Below, one piece after another: positions 56,027 through 64,000 of a DNA stretch of 64,000 nucleotides. The notes under the pieces are model-generated. The model was not told the origin of the DNA, made no database searches, and saw nothing but the letters and a program-made list of their open reading frames with translations. The DNA comes from Agrobacterium tumefaciens (GTDB lineage: Bacteria > Pseudomonadota > Alphaproteobacteria > Rhizobiales > Rhizobiaceae): contig NZ_WJOK01000002.1 in the NCBI RefSeq assembly GCF_009649785.1, positions 124,001 through 188,000 of the forward strand, in the 5' to 3' direction. Positions within the stretch are counted from its first letter, which is position 1. Every line of letters starts with the position of its first letter. A program made the translations under genes and the position numbers.

Positions 56027-57007
56027 TTATGCTGCTTTTCCGGCGTTCGAGAACTGTCCGTGCGGGCGATAGTGCACCATGTAGGACGGCAGGACGGAAG
56101 CAACGCGAACGGGCGTAATGCCGATGCCTTCCAGGGTCAGGCCGTTCTTTTCCGCGTCAGCGGAAACGACATTATCCTTTTTCAGCATGGTCACCTGATC
56201 GACAGTCAGCGGCGGCGTAATCAGCGGCACCAGCGAAGCGATCTTGCCGATCATTGAGGCGACGCCGAAAGGCAGGTTGACGAAAGGACGCTGACGGTAG
56301 GTTGCGGCAAGAACCGCCTCAAGACAGTCGCGGAACGTCATGACGTCCTGGCCACCCAGTTCATAGATGGCGCCGGGCTTCAGCTTGCCATCCACGCTGC
56401 GGGCAACGGCTTCCGCTACATCCTCCACATAGACCGGCTGGAACTTGGTTTTTCCGCCGCCGATCAGCGGCAGGAACGGCAGGCTGCGGGCCATCTTGGC
56501 GAATTTATTGAAGAAGTCGTCTTCCGGTCCAAAGATGATCGAAGGGCGCAGGATCACGGCGCCGGGCAGAACGGAATGGATTGCTGCCTCGGCGCGGCCC
56601 TTTGTGCGGCCGTAGCCGGTCGACGAATTGGCATCGGCACCGATGGCGGAGATGTGCGTCAGCGTTGCACCGGCGTTGCGGGCTGCCTCGGCAATGGCTT
56701 TCGCGCCGAATTCCTGCACGGCGTCAAAGGTGTTGCGGCCGCTTTCGGCCAGAATGCCAACGCAATTGACCACGTGGTCGGCGTCTTCGATGGCTTTGAC
56801 GATGGAGTCGCGATACCGCAGGTTCGCCTGGGCAAACGAGATCTGGCCGACATTGCCGAGCGGCTGCAGGAAACCAGCAAGATCGGGACGGCGCACGGCA
56901 ACGCGGATGCGGTAACCGCGCTTGGCGAGCATCCGCACGACATGCCGCCCGACGAAACCCGAACCGCCGAAAACGGTGACGAGGGGTGGAAGGTTGGCCA
57001 AGGTCAT
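56027..57007 (-). CDS. Complex I NDUFA9-like NAD(P)-binding protein
   Basis: A 326-residue atypical SDR. It has LVTVFGGSGFVGRHVVRMLAKRGYRIRVAVRRPDLAGFLQPLG, DADHVVNCVGILAESGRNTFDAVQ, and LRPSIIFGPEDDFFNKFAKMARSLPFLPLIGGGKTKFQPVYVEDVA, the NDUFA9/yeast Coq11-like pattern with no YxxxK catalytic pair. Bacterial members are associated with complex I or quinone synthesis; which applies here is not shown. Monocistronic, with a clear terminator. Confidence 0.9.
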   Translation of the reverse strand: MTLANLPPLVTVFGGSGFVGRHVVRMLAKRGYRIRVAVRRPDLAGFLQPLGNVGQISFAQANLRYRDSIVKAIEDADHVVNCVGILAESGRNTFDAVQEFGAKAIAEAARNAGATLTHISAIGADANSSTGYGRTKGRAEAAIHSVLPGAVILRPSIIFGPEDDFFNKFAKMARSLPFLPLIGGGKTKFQPVYVEDVAEAVARSVDGKLKPGAIYELGGQDVMTFRDCLEAVLAATYRQRPFVNLPFGVASMIGKIASLVPLITPPLTVDQVTMLKKDNVVSADAEKNGLTLEGIGITPVRVASVLPSYMVHYRPHGQFSNAGKAA

Positions 57008-57128
57008 GGGAGGCTCCTCAGAAGCTGTCGATAAAGCGTTTTTCAGTCTCTTAGCCCAAAGCCGTGCGCGCGTGAAGAGACGTTGTCACAAGGCCCGGGA
57101 CTAGTTTTGGAAATGCGGTTGACGACCG

Positions 57129-57416
57129 TCAAATTCCTTCGACGATCATCATCTCCGCGTCGGCGACTTCCTGACGGATTTTGGCCGCCGCCTGGTATTC
57201 GGGCGAGTTGTAGCAATCGATCGCGTGCTGCACCGAAGGGAATTCGATGATGACGTTGCGTGCGCGTGCCTTGCCCTCAAGTTCGGTCAACGCACCGCCG
57301 CGGGCGAGAAAGTTGGCGCCGAACCGCTCGAAAGCGGGCTTCGCAGTCGACACGTAGTCCTTGTAGCGTTCGTTGTCGCGTACATCCACGCGCGCGATCC
57401 AGTAACCCTTTGCCAT
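57129..57416 (-). CDS. DUF1330 family protein
   Basis: A 95-residue dimeric alpha-beta barrel-type protein: KGYWIARVDVRDNERYKDYVSTAKPAFERFGANFLARGGALTELEG, NVIIEFPSVQHAIDCYNSPEYQAAAKIR. DUF1330 has no settled activity. It follows pyrF by 20 bases on the same strand and is probably co-transcribed. Confidence 0.88.
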   Translation of the reverse strand: MAKGYWIARVDVRDNERYKDYVSTAKPAFERFGANFLARGGALTELEGKARARNVIIEFPSVQHAIDCYNSPEYQAAAKIRQEVADAEMMIVEGI

Positions 57417-57436
57417 TTCGTCTCCTCCGATGGTCC

Positions 57437-58144
57437 TTATTGATTTGCCGGAAAGCTGGCGCGCAGCATGTCGTCAAGAATGGCGCGGGCTGCTGCTTTC
57501 GGATCTTCTGCTCTGACGATGGGGCGGCCGACAACCAGATGGCTCGAACCGGCTTTGATGGCGTCAAAAGGCGTCATCACGCGCTTCTGGTCTCCCGCCT
57601 CGGCACCGGCCGGGCGAATACCAGGGGTGACGACGGCAAGTTCGGGGCCCAAGATTTCACGCACCGCCGTCGATTCCTCTGCCGAACAGACGATGCCGCC
57701 CATGCCCGCCTCGCGCGCCTGTTCCGCACGGCGCAGCACCAGCGAACGGGCATCCGATGCATAGCCGGCTTCCGCAAGATCGGCATCATCCATCGAGGTT
57801 AGCACGGTGACACCAAGCAAGCAGAGGCCAGAGCCTTCGGCTGCCTTGACTGCGGCGCGCATGGCTTTCGGGTAGGCATGCAGGGTCAGCATCGACATGC
57901 CCATGCGGGCGATGTTTTCGACACCAGAGGCGACGGTGTTGTCGATGTCGAGCAGTTTCATGTCGAGAAAGACTTTCTTGCCGCTCTGGGCAAGGTCGCG
58001 GGCGAATTCGAGACCACCGGCAAATACCAGCTGATAGCCGATCTTGTAGAACAGAACCTCATCGCCAATCTTCGATACGATGTCTTCAGCTTGTTGCACA
58101 GTCGGAACATCGAGCCCGACGATCAGTTTTTCGCGCGCGGTCAT
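57437..58144 (-). CDS. pyrF: Orotidine 5'-phosphate decarboxylase
   Basis: A 235-residue barrel enzyme with [35 protein letters not shown], the catalytic Lys-Asp cluster [20 protein letters not shown] and the phosphate loop [13 protein letters not shown]. It decarboxylates OMP to UMP, the last step of pyrimidine synthesis. AGGGATA supports ATG 58144 over the open frame to 58204. It starts four bases after the phosphatase gene's stop. Confidence 0.98.
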   Translation of the reverse strand: MTAREKLIVGLDVPTVQQAEDIVSKIGDEVLFYKIGYQLVFAGGLEFARDLAQSGKKVFLDMKLLDIDNTVASGVENIARMGMSMLTLHAYPKAMRAAVKAAEGSGLCLLGVTVLTSMDDADLAEAGYASDARSLVLRRAEQAREAGMGGIVCSAEESTAVREILGPELAVVTPGIRPAGAEAGDQKRVMTPFDAIKAGSSHLVVGRPIVRAEDPKAAARAILDDMLRASFPANQ

Positions 58145-58148
58145 TGTC

Positions 58149-58745
58149 TTATCCCTGCCATGTTTCCATTGCCGTCCAGTCGCATGTGGGGCGCTGAGCT
58201 GCAAGTGAAAATTCGGCGATTGGGAACCGGAAAAGATTGCCGCCGCCGGGTGGCTGGTCCTTGCTACGACTGATGCCGACGCCTTCGATATGGCATTTCA
58301 AAAGCGTGCCGACGCCGCCATGGCCGACAAAGGCAATCGGCTGTTGCGGGTCGTGCCGGTCTAGAACGGCCCTGACGGCGTTAACAATTCGCGCCTGCGC
58401 ATCGATTGCCCGTTCCCAGCCGTGAAAGCTCTCTCGCGGATGGGCAAAAAACCAGTCGGCAGCCTTTTCGAATTCCGGCGGCGTCAGGAAGCCTGTTGCC
58501 GACCGGTCGTTCTCATGCATCACCTCGATGATCTCAATATCCGCGCCGGATGTTTCAGCAAGGATTCGGGCGGTTTCGATGGCTTTGGTTTCCGCGCTCG
58601 ACACGATCCGGCGCAATGCGCGTGCCCATGGCAGGCGGCTTGCCTCACACGCCCGCCGTGCACCCAAGTCCGAAAGTCCCCATTCCGGAACCGGAACCGC
58701 CGGATCGATCCGGACCTGGGGATGGGTAATGTAAAGGGCATGCAT
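58149..58745 (-). CDS. Histidine-phosphatase-superfamily protein with altered active site
   Basis: A 198-residue phosphoglycerate-mutase-like fold. [40 protein letters not shown] and [18 protein letters not shown] are clear family motifs, including the second catalytic His. The usual N-terminal RHG is replaced by T-H-P in LYITHPQ: the nucleophile His remains, but the flanking Arg is lost, so activity may be altered. GAGGA supports ATG 58745. Operon with pyrF. Confidence 0.85.
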   Translation of the reverse strand: MHALYITHPQVRIDPAVPVPEWGLSDLGARRACEASRLPWARALRRIVSSAETKAIETARILAETSGADIEIIEVMHENDRSATGFLTPPEFEKAADWFFAHPRESFHGWERAIDAQARIVNAVRAVLDRHDPQQPIAFVGHGGVGTLLKCHIEGVGISRSKDQPPGGGNLFRFPIAEFSLAAQRPTCDWTAMETWQG

Positions 58746-58841
58746 GGGAACGGTCCTCAATGGCGATGGAAAGGGAAAATCAGGACCCTAACCATCTGTC
58801 ACGACCGGGAAATGACGGCCTTTGCCCACTCTGCCGTGTGA

Positions 58842-59435
58842 TCAGGCCCGCGTATAGGTCCACAATTGCGCCGGAGGAATGTTGCGCACGATGAAATCGA
58901 AATGGCGGATGTGGTAGAGATGCGGCTGCGCAACGATCGGGGAAATCGGACCGTAGGATATCTGTATGACGGGGCGACCGTGCGGCACGCGTTTCAGCAA
59001 TTCGTCGAGAAGCTTGATGCGGGCGGCCATCGGAAAATTCAGCATCGGTACGGCGGAAATGACGCTGTCGAACATCTGGCCCTGGTGCTCGCCAAGTGTC
59101 GCATTCAGATCGAAGGCATCGCCATTGATGAAGTTGACGCCCGGATAACTTCTGAGAAGCTGGTTGTAGAAATCGGTCGAATATTCGATGGCCGTCAGGC
59201 GCTCCGGCTTGATGCCGCGTGCCAGAATGGCCTTGGTGATGACACCGGTACCGGGGCCGAGTTCGAGAACTGGCAAGTCCGAATGCGGGTCGATGACACT
59301 CGCCATTTTTCTTGCCGTGATGGAGGATGTCGGGACGATGGCTCCGACCTTTTTCGGCTGGCTGACCATGCCTTTGAAAAAGCGGATTTCTTCCTCAAAT
59401 TTTCTTTCAAAGCGTTGCTTCAGGTTGAGTGCCAT
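58842..59435 (-). CDS. pmtA: Phospholipid N-methyltransferase PmtA
   Basis: A 197-residue SAM-dependent methyltransferase of the Rhizobiaceae PmtA type: amphipathic N-terminal helix ALNLKQRFERKFEEEIRFFKGMVSQP for membrane binding, AdoMet motif LELGPGTGVITKAILARG, acidic ERLTAIEYSTDF, and PHLYHIRHFDFIVRNIPPAQLW at the end. It converts phosphatidylethanolamine to phosphatidylcholine by three methylations at the inner membrane. ATG 59435 puts the amphipathic helix at the N-terminus, as studied in Agrobacterium. Confidence 0.95.
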   Translation of the reverse strand: MALNLKQRFERKFEEEIRFFKGMVSQPKKVGAIVPTSSITARKMASVIDPHSDLPVLELGPGTGVITKAILARGIKPERLTAIEYSTDFYNQLLRSYPGVNFINGDAFDLNATLGEHQGQMFDSVISAVPMLNFPMAARIKLLDELLKRVPHGRPVIQISYGPISPIVAQPHLYHIRHFDFIVRNIPPAQLWTYTRA

Positions 59436-59565
59436 AATTCCCCTCGGATGTATTTTGGTCATTGTCAAAAAAATGTTACGCACTGTTGATCTCATTTGGC
59501 GCTAAAACAAGGCAAAATGTCGTAATTGGAAAAATTCGTTTAGCGTTAGAAATCTGTCTGCGCCG

Positions 59566-59609
59566 AATCAAAAAACGCCGGTGGAGCGATCCACCGGCGT
59601 TTTTTGATT
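59566..59609 (-). terminator. Strong terminator after dnaN
   Basis: Perfect 20-bp arms, each holding ACGCCGGTGGA or its complement flanked by six A/T, enclose a GCGA loop. It lies 23 bases after the dnaN stop on the minus strand, before pmtA. Confidence 0.93.
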
Positions 59610-59632
59610 GATTTGAGGACAAAAAGTCCACT

Positions 59633-60751
59633 TTAAACGCGCATCGGCATCAGAACATAAAGCGCATCGTCGCCGGCGGTGTCGCGAACGAGCGTTGGCG
59701 AGCCCGCATCCGCCAGAAGGAAAATCGCGTCTTCACCGGAAAGCTGCGAGGTGATGTCGAGGAGATATTTGGCATTGAAGCCGATTTCCATCGAATCATT
59801 GTCGTAACCGACAGCCACTTCTTCCGTCGCACTGCCGGAATCCGGATTGTTGACGGTCAGCGTCAGCTGGCCGTTGGTCAACGCCAGCTTCACGGCGCGG
59901 CCACGCTCGGAAGAGATGGTCGACACGCGATCGACCGCACGGGCGAAGGTCTGGCAATCGACGCGCATTTCCTTGTCGTTGCCGGTGGGGATGACGCGCT
60001 GGTAATCCGGGAAGGTGCCGTCGATCAGCTTCGAGGTCAAAACGACCGAGCCGATGGTCAGGCGGATTTTCGCGTCCGATACCTCGACAGTGACATCAAG
60101 TTCGGGATTGTCCATCAGCTTCTGCAATTCGCCGACGGTCTTGCGCGGAATGATGATGCCCGGCATGCCTTCGGAGCCGGAAGGCGCATCCACATCGGCG
60201 CGCGCAAGGCGGTGACCGTCCGTCGCGACTGCGCGCAGCTTGAGGTCGCCGTTGCTTTCGATGGTGTGGAAGAAGATGCCGTTCAGATAATAGCGTGTCT
60301 CTTCGGTCGAAATCGCAAATTGCGTCCGGTCGATCAGCATCTTCAGGTCGGTCGCCTTCAGTTTGAAGGTGTGGCTGAAAGTACCGGCGGTCAGATCCGG
60401 GAAATCGGTTTCTGGAAGGCATTGCAGCGAGAATTTCGAACGGCCGGAAGCAACCGTCATTGTGGAGCCATCCGGATTGGTGGCCAGAAGCACTTCGGAA
60501 CCATCCGGCAGCTTGCGCACGATTTCATAAAGCAGATGCGCCGGCACGGTGGTCGCGCCCGCCTGCTCCACCATGGCCGGCGTCGCTTCGGTGATTTCGA
60601 GGTCGAGGTCGGTCGCCTTCATATCCAGATTGGCGCCGGATGCGCGCAGCAGAACGTTGGACAGGATCGGGATCGTGTTACGACGCTCTACGACCCTGTG
60701 GACGTGGTTCAGCGATTTAAGAAGGTTCGACCGCTCAAGAGTAATACGCAT
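59633..60751 (-). CDS. dnaN: DNA polymerase III beta sliding clamp
   Basis: A 372-residue clamp with three repeats. MRITLERSNLLKSLNHVHRVVERRNTIPILSNVLL begins domain 1; FSLQCLPETDFPDL and RYYLNGIFFHTIESNGDLKLRAVATDGHRLA mark the middle; NAKYLLDITSQL and the end DDALYVLMPMRV mark the last. It tethers DNA polymerase to the template. ATG 60751 is the family N-terminus; 12 codons upstream in frame lack support. No dnaA, recF or origin-like structure adjoins, as is normal in this order of bacteria. Confidence 0.98.
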   Translation of the reverse strand: MRITLERSNLLKSLNHVHRVVERRNTIPILSNVLLRASGANLDMKATDLDLEITEATPAMVEQAGATTVPAHLLYEIVRKLPDGSEVLLATNPDGSTMTVASGRSKFSLQCLPETDFPDLTAGTFSHTFKLKATDLKMLIDRTQFAISTEETRYYLNGIFFHTIESNGDLKLRAVATDGHRLARADVDAPSGSEGMPGIIIPRKTVGELQKLMDNPELDVTVEVSDAKIRLTIGSVVLTSKLIDGTFPDYQRVIPTGNDKEMRVDCQTFARAVDRVSTISSERGRAVKLALTNGQLTLTVNNPDSGSATEEVAVGYDNDSMEIGFNAKYLLDITSQLSGEDAIFLLADAGSPTLVRDTAGDDALYVLMPMRV

Positions 60752-61018
60752 GGACGCTACCGCTTTCAACCGTTGCGACCCGGCCACCGCCGGATCGGTA
60801 AGAAGAGTCTTGACCGGCCGGAACGCCGGATAATGTGGACGGGCAAAATGGCAGAGTTATTGCAGAAAATGCAAGAGCCGAGTGCATCTGCCGCCGGTCA
60901 TTTTGCTGCTATACAGCATGATCCACAGCCTGTGACCGCCCGTGGACCTTGTTCGCCGGTTTTCTATTGCCCATAAAGGGGTAAAACTGGAGCGACCGGC
61001 CGGGAATGATCGGCCAGA
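60752..61018. other. Intergenic region between dnaN and rsmI
   Basis: 267 bases holding the two divergent promoters. I see no gene. Two sequences loosely resemble DnaA boxes (GATCCACAG near 60923, TGTGGA near 60834), but too weakly to call. A short GCCGG-rich inverted stretch lies near 60800-60830. Confidence 0.4.
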
Positions 61019-61960
61019 ATGATTGGAAGCCGTGTGACGGAAGAAATATCGAACAGCGACGCCGGACAGGCGACCAAGAGCTTCAGGATCGGCACGGCCA
61101 CTATTCCGGCGCGGCCGTTGGAGCCGGCGCTCTATCTCGTGGCCACTCCCATCGGCAATCTCGGCGACATCACCATCCGGGCGCTGGAAACGCTGGCTTC
61201 GGCTGACGTCCTTGCCTGCGAGGATACCCGCGTCACCCGCATTTTGCTCGAACGTTACGGTATCCGCACACGTCCGCTCTCCTATCACGAGCATAATGCG
61301 CAGGAAGCGGGGCCAAAACTCATAGCCGCTTTGGAGGCCGGAAAATCCGTGGCGCTGGTGTCGGATGCCGGAACGCCACTCGTCTCCGATCCCGGTTATC
61401 GCCTTGGTCAGCTCGCGCTTGAGGCCGGTCATCGCGTCGTGCCGGTGCCGGGAGCATCTGCGCCGCTTGCTGCCCTTGTCGGTTCTGGCATGCCGAGTGA
61501 CGCCTTTCTGTTTGCGGGCTTTCTGCCCGTAAAGGATCGCGGCAAGCGCGACCGTTTTGCCGAACTTGCGAAAATTCCGGCCACCCTCATGTTTTTTGAA
61601 TCGCCACGCCGCATTGGCACCTCCGTAAAGGTGGCATCGGAAGTCCTTGGCCGCGATCGCCGTGCTGTGGTGTGCCGCGAGCTGACCAAGACTTTCGAGG
61701 AGTTCCGGCGTGGCACGCTGGGCGAGCTTGCGGAATATTACGACGAGGACCGTGTGGTGAAGGGCGAGATCGTGCTCCTGATAGAGCCGCCCTCCTATGA
61801 CGAAATTCCCGATATCGAGGATGTCGAGAGACTCCTGAAGGATCTCGTCACAACCATGCCTGCCGCAAGGGCCGCAGCCGAGGCGGCAAAGCTGACGGGC
61901 CTGCCGCGCAAGGAGCTTTATCAACGGCTGCTGGATATGAAGGATGCGGATGGCCGCTGA
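61019..61960 (+). CDS. rsmI: 16S rRNA (cytidine1402-2'-O)-methyltransferase
   Basis: A 313-residue RsmI of the tetrapyrrole-methylase fold. [79 protein letters not shown] and the C-terminal helical region are all present. It 2'-O-methylates C1402 of 16S rRNA. The first ~35 residues are not conserved; a GTG at 61034 could be the true start. It overlaps yraN by 17 bases. Confidence 0.96.
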   Translation: MIGSRVTEEISNSDAGQATKSFRIGTATIPARPLEPALYLVATPIGNLGDITIRALETLASADVLACEDTRVTRILLERYGIRTRPLSYHEHNAQEAGPKLIAALEAGKSVALVSDAGTPLVSDPGYRLGQLALEAGHRVVPVPGASAPLAALVGSGMPSDAFLFAGFLPVKDRGKRDRFAELAKIPATLMFFESPRRIGTSVKVASEVLGRDRRAVVCRELTKTFEEFRRGTLGELAEYYDEDRVVKGEIVLLIEPPSYDEIPDIEDVERLLKDLVTTMPAARAAAEAAKLTGLPRKELYQRLLDMKDADGR

Positions 61961-62318
61961 CGGGCAAACGAACAAGAGACGAAAGGCCGAGCGACGCGGC
62001 CACACTGCGGAATACTGGGCAGCACTCTATCTGCTGTTTCGGGGATACCGCATCCTCGCCATTCGTTATCGAACCCGACTGGGGGAAATCGATCTCATTG
62101 CCCGCAAGAAGGATGTCGTCGCCATCGTCGAGGTCAAGGCGCGGCCTTCCGGTGCCGGGGCTGTCGATGCGGTCGGCTGCCGTTCGCAACAGCGCATTCG
62201 GGCGGCTGCCGATATTTGGCTCTCCCGCCGCAAGGATGCCGCGCGGTTTTCGTTGCGTTTCGATATCGTCGCAGTCCTGCCACGACGCCTGCCGCAGCAT
62301 TTCATCGACGCTTTTTGA
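61944..62318 (+). CDS. yraN: YraN (UPF0102) nuclease-fold protein
   Basis: A 124-residue protein with [51 protein letters not shown], the UPF0102 pattern: an Asp and the E-V-K of a restriction-endonuclease-like active site. Family members are thought to take part in DNA repair or recombination. It is encoded just after rsmI, as in most bacteria, with a 17-base overlap. Starts at 61944 and 61950 are both possible. Confidence 0.93.
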   Translation: MRMAADGQTNKRRKAERRGHTAEYWAALYLLFRGYRILAIRYRTRLGEIDLIARKKDVVAIVEVKARPSGAGAVDAVGCRSQQRIRAAADIWLSRRKDAARFSLRFDIVAVLPRRLPQHFIDAF

Positions 62319-62329
62319 GGGGGGAGGCA

Positions 62330-62890
62330 ATGTCCACTGAGCGGGAAAAAATGGCTGCGGGCGAATGGTACTGTTGCATGGATGCCGAACTGGACGTGCT
62401 GCGCGTCCGCGCCCGCCGTGCCGTTCACCAGCACAACACCGCGCCGCCGGATGAGCGTGAGGCCATGTCGCCTTTGCTGCGGGCGCTCTTTGCCTCCGTT
62501 GCGGAAGGAGCCTTTATCGAAGCACCGTTTCATTGCGCTTACGGCTTCAACATTACGTTGGGTGCGAACGTCTATCTCAATACCGGCTGCGTCATTCTTG
62601 ATTCTGCGCCCGTGCGGATTGGCGATGGCGCGATGTTGGGGCCGGCCGTGCAGATCTATTGCGCCGAACATCACCTGGACCCGGTTCCGCGTTCGCAAGG
62701 CATTGAAATCGCAAAGCCGGTCACGATCGGTCGCGATGTCTGGATCGGCGGCGGCGCGATCCTTCTGGCCGGCATCACCATTGGCGATGGCGCGATCGTC
62801 GGGGCCGGTTCGGTGGTGACGCGGGATGTCTTGGCCGGGACGACGGTGGTCGGAAATCCGGCTCGCCCCATAAAGCGCAAGGACGCTTGA
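62330..62890 (+). CDS. Maltose/galactoside O-acetyltransferase-like protein
   Basis: A 186-residue left-handed beta-helix acetyltransferase (LacA/Maa/NodL group). [25 protein letters not shown] is followed by hexapeptide repeats: [56 protein letters not shown] and [25 protein letters not shown], with the catalytic His in CAEHH. It acetylates a sugar hydroxyl; NodL-like nodulation-factor acetylation and general maltose acetylation cannot be told apart. GGGGAGG lies before the ATG. An AGTCCCT / AGGGACT hairpin follows at 62914-62932. Confidence 0.9.
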   Translation: MSTEREKMAAGEWYCCMDAELDVLRVRARRAVHQHNTAPPDEREAMSPLLRALFASVAEGAFIEAPFHCAYGFNITLGANVYLNTGCVILDSAPVRIGDGAMLGPAVQIYCAEHHLDPVPRSQGIEIAKPVTIGRDVWIGGGAILLAGITIGDGAIVGAGSVVTRDVLAGTTVVGNPARPIKRKDA

Positions 62891-62930
62891 GACATCCGTT
62901 TCTGGAAGAATGGAGTCCCTATCGCAGGGA

Positions 62931-62948
62931 CTGTAATAAATCTGACAT
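62931..62948 (+). promoter_or_regulatory. Pho box upstream of ugpB
   Basis: CTGTAAT-AAAT-CTGACAT matches the 18-bp PhoB consensus of two 7-base direct repeats (CTGTCAT) separated by a 4-base A/T spacer, with one mismatch in each repeat. It lies 75 bases upstream of the ugpB start. Confidence 0.75.
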
Positions 62949-63023
62949 AAAACCGTTAAAGAGGCGTCATGGAACGTCTCTATTCGCATCCTCATCCCAA
63001 TAAATGGTGGAGAGGATTTAGTA

Positions 63024-64000
63024 ATGTTGAAGAAGATTTCCATGGCCGCAGTGGCGGTCAGCATTTCGGCAACGTCTTCCATGGCTGCGACCAACATCAC
63101 CTGGTGGCACGGCATGGGCGGCCGTAACGGCGAAGTCATCAACGAAGTTTCGCAGAAGTTCAACGAAGCCCAGAAGGAATGCGCTCTGACGCCGGTTTCC
63201 AAGGGCTCATACGAAGAAGCGCTTGCAAGCGGCATCGCTGCTTTCCGTTCGGGCGAACAGCCGAACATTCTTCAGGTTTTCGATGCTGGCGCTGCCACCA
63301 TCATCAACGCCAAGGGCGCTGTCATTCCTGCAGAAGACCTCATCAACAAGGCCGGTTACAAGTTCGACCGCGAAGCCTTCATCAACGGCGTCCGCTATTT
63401 CTACGCTGCCGCTGACGGCAAGTTCGTCGGCATGCCTTTCAACACTTCCGCGCCGATCATGTATGTCAACGACGAAGCCCTGAAGAAGGCCGGCGTCGAA
63501 GCTCCGAAGACCTGGGAAGATTTTGAAAAGGTCGCACCGAAGCTGAAGGAAGCCGGTTACATCCCGCTCGTCCAGTCGCAGCTCACCTGGCAGTTCACGG
63601 AGAACTTCTTCTCCCGCAACAACATCCAGTTCGCAACCAACAACAATGGTTATGACAGCGTCACCGACACCAAGCTGAAGGTCACCGATCCGAACCTTGT
63701 CATGATGTTCGACAAGCTGAAGGACTGGAAAGACAAGGGTCTGTTCGCCTACTACGGCGCCGGCTGGAACGACAACCAGAAGCCCTTCGAAGAAGGCAAG
63801 GTTGCCCTCTGGATCGGTTCCTCGGGTTCGTTCGGTGGCCTGCAGAAGACGGCGTCCATGCCGTTCTCGGCAACCTTCCTTCCCTACTGGGGCTCCATCA
63901 AGGGCGCTGGCACCAACTCCTTCATCGGCGGCGCTGCCCTCTTTGCAATGTCGGGCAAGTCTGAAGCCGAAAACAAGTGCGTGGCTGACTTCTTCCAGTT
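63024..64000 (+). CDS. ugpB: sn-Glycerol-3-phosphate ABC transporter binding protein UgpB (3' truncated)
   Basis: The frame is open to the window end (~325 residues present). A Sec signal peptide (MLKKISMAAVAVSISATSSMA) precedes the UgpB-type binding fold: TNITWWHGMGGRNGEVINEVSQKFNEAQKECALTPVSKGSYEEALASGIAAFRSGEQPNILQVFDAGAATI, and SAPIMYVNDEALKKAG. It captures glycerol-3-phosphate or its diesters in the periplasm for import. A Pho box upstream implies induction by phosphate starvation. GAGAGGA precedes the ATG. The permease genes would follow outside the window. Confidence 0.93.
   Translation, partial: MLKKISMAAVAVSISATSSMAATNITWWHGMGGRNGEVINEVSQKFNEAQKECALTPVSKGSYEEALASGIAAFRSGEQPNILQVFDAGAATIINAKGAVIPAEDLINKAGYKFDREAFINGVRYFYAAADGKFVGMPFNTSAPIMYVNDEALKKAGVEAPKTWEDFEKVAPKLKEAGYIPLVQSQLTWQFTENFFSRNNIQFATNNNGYDSVTDTKLKVTDPNLVMMFDKLKDWKDKGLFAYYGAGWNDNQKPFEEGKVALWIGSSGSFGGLQKTASMPFSATFLPYWGSIKGAGTNSFIGGAALFAMSGKSEAENKCVADFFQ

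Noticed and set aside
60752-61018. Possible replication origin beside dnaN
   Set aside because: No dnaA, no cluster of good DnaA boxes and no A/T-rich unwinding region; dnaN lies away from the origin in many alphaproteobacteria.
60857-62005. 382-codon minus-strand frame
   Set aside because: Antisense to rsmI and composed of its reversed codons.

Overview
The window is ordinary, densely packed alphaproteobacterial chromosome, most likely from Agrobacterium or a close Rhizobiaceae relative. This is inferred from the content, with no database search: an MbfA-type membrane ferritin behind Irr-like ICE boxes, a PmtA-type phospholipid N-methyltransferase, the infC-rpmI-rplT-kinase-like-pheS-pheT cluster, an FzlA-like GST beside queG and uppP, and many small AraC/LysR/GntR/MarR-regulated transport and redox modules. 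I see no insertion sequence, prophage, integrase, tRNA, rRNA or CRISPR array. Base composition looks even throughout.

Layout. 1-7.3 kb: a DUF1508 protein, a GH25 lysozyme lipoprotein, and three regulator/target pairs (MocR with an EamA exporter, Rrf2 with a thioredoxin-reductase-like flavoprotein, AraC with DUF2000). 7.3-13.5 kb: lepA, a nitrilase-GNAT-SnoaL group, an XRE-cupin/GNAT operon with a probable leaderless promoter, and a secreted hydrolase. 13.6-19.2 kb: a membrane-anchored AraC regulator, an orphan TRAP binding protein, a truncated hemoglobin divergent from mbfA, a BTLCP protease and an alpha/beta hydrolase. 19.3-25.3 kb: translation genes, with infC starting at ATT. 25.3-40.1 kb: accessory metabolism (two aldo/keto reductases, an isochorismatase/GlxA pair, a Gfo/Idh/MocA dehydrogenase, xseA, an enolase-superfamily enzyme with its FadR regulator, MarR with EamA, an M29 peptidase, ybaK and an ArsC-like protein). 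40.1-44.2 kb: RNA ligase-like, guaA, MTA/SAH nucleosidase, a thioesterase and tspO. 44.3-49.4 kb: a four-gene, probably iron-controlled operon (imelysin, di-heme oxidoreductase, second imelysin-like protein, DUF1513). 49.5-64 kb: housekeeping genes (rsmB, rlpA-like, queG, fzlA, uppP, an NDUFA9-like protein, pyrF, pmtA, dnaN, rsmI, yraN), a sugar O-acetyltransferase, and the start of a Pho-box-preceded ugpB.

The main points for a second look are control sequences and unusual starts. They are: an ATC or frameshifted start for queG; the ATT start of infC; a 34-bp palindrome lying over a predicted leaderless XRE promoter; paired ICE boxes between trHb and mbfA and a related dyad before the imelysin operon; clear operators for the Rrf2, MarR, FadR and LysR regulators; three convergent gene pairs whose stop codons abut as TGATCA; and a 427-bp intergenic region with two hairpins sharing a motif.
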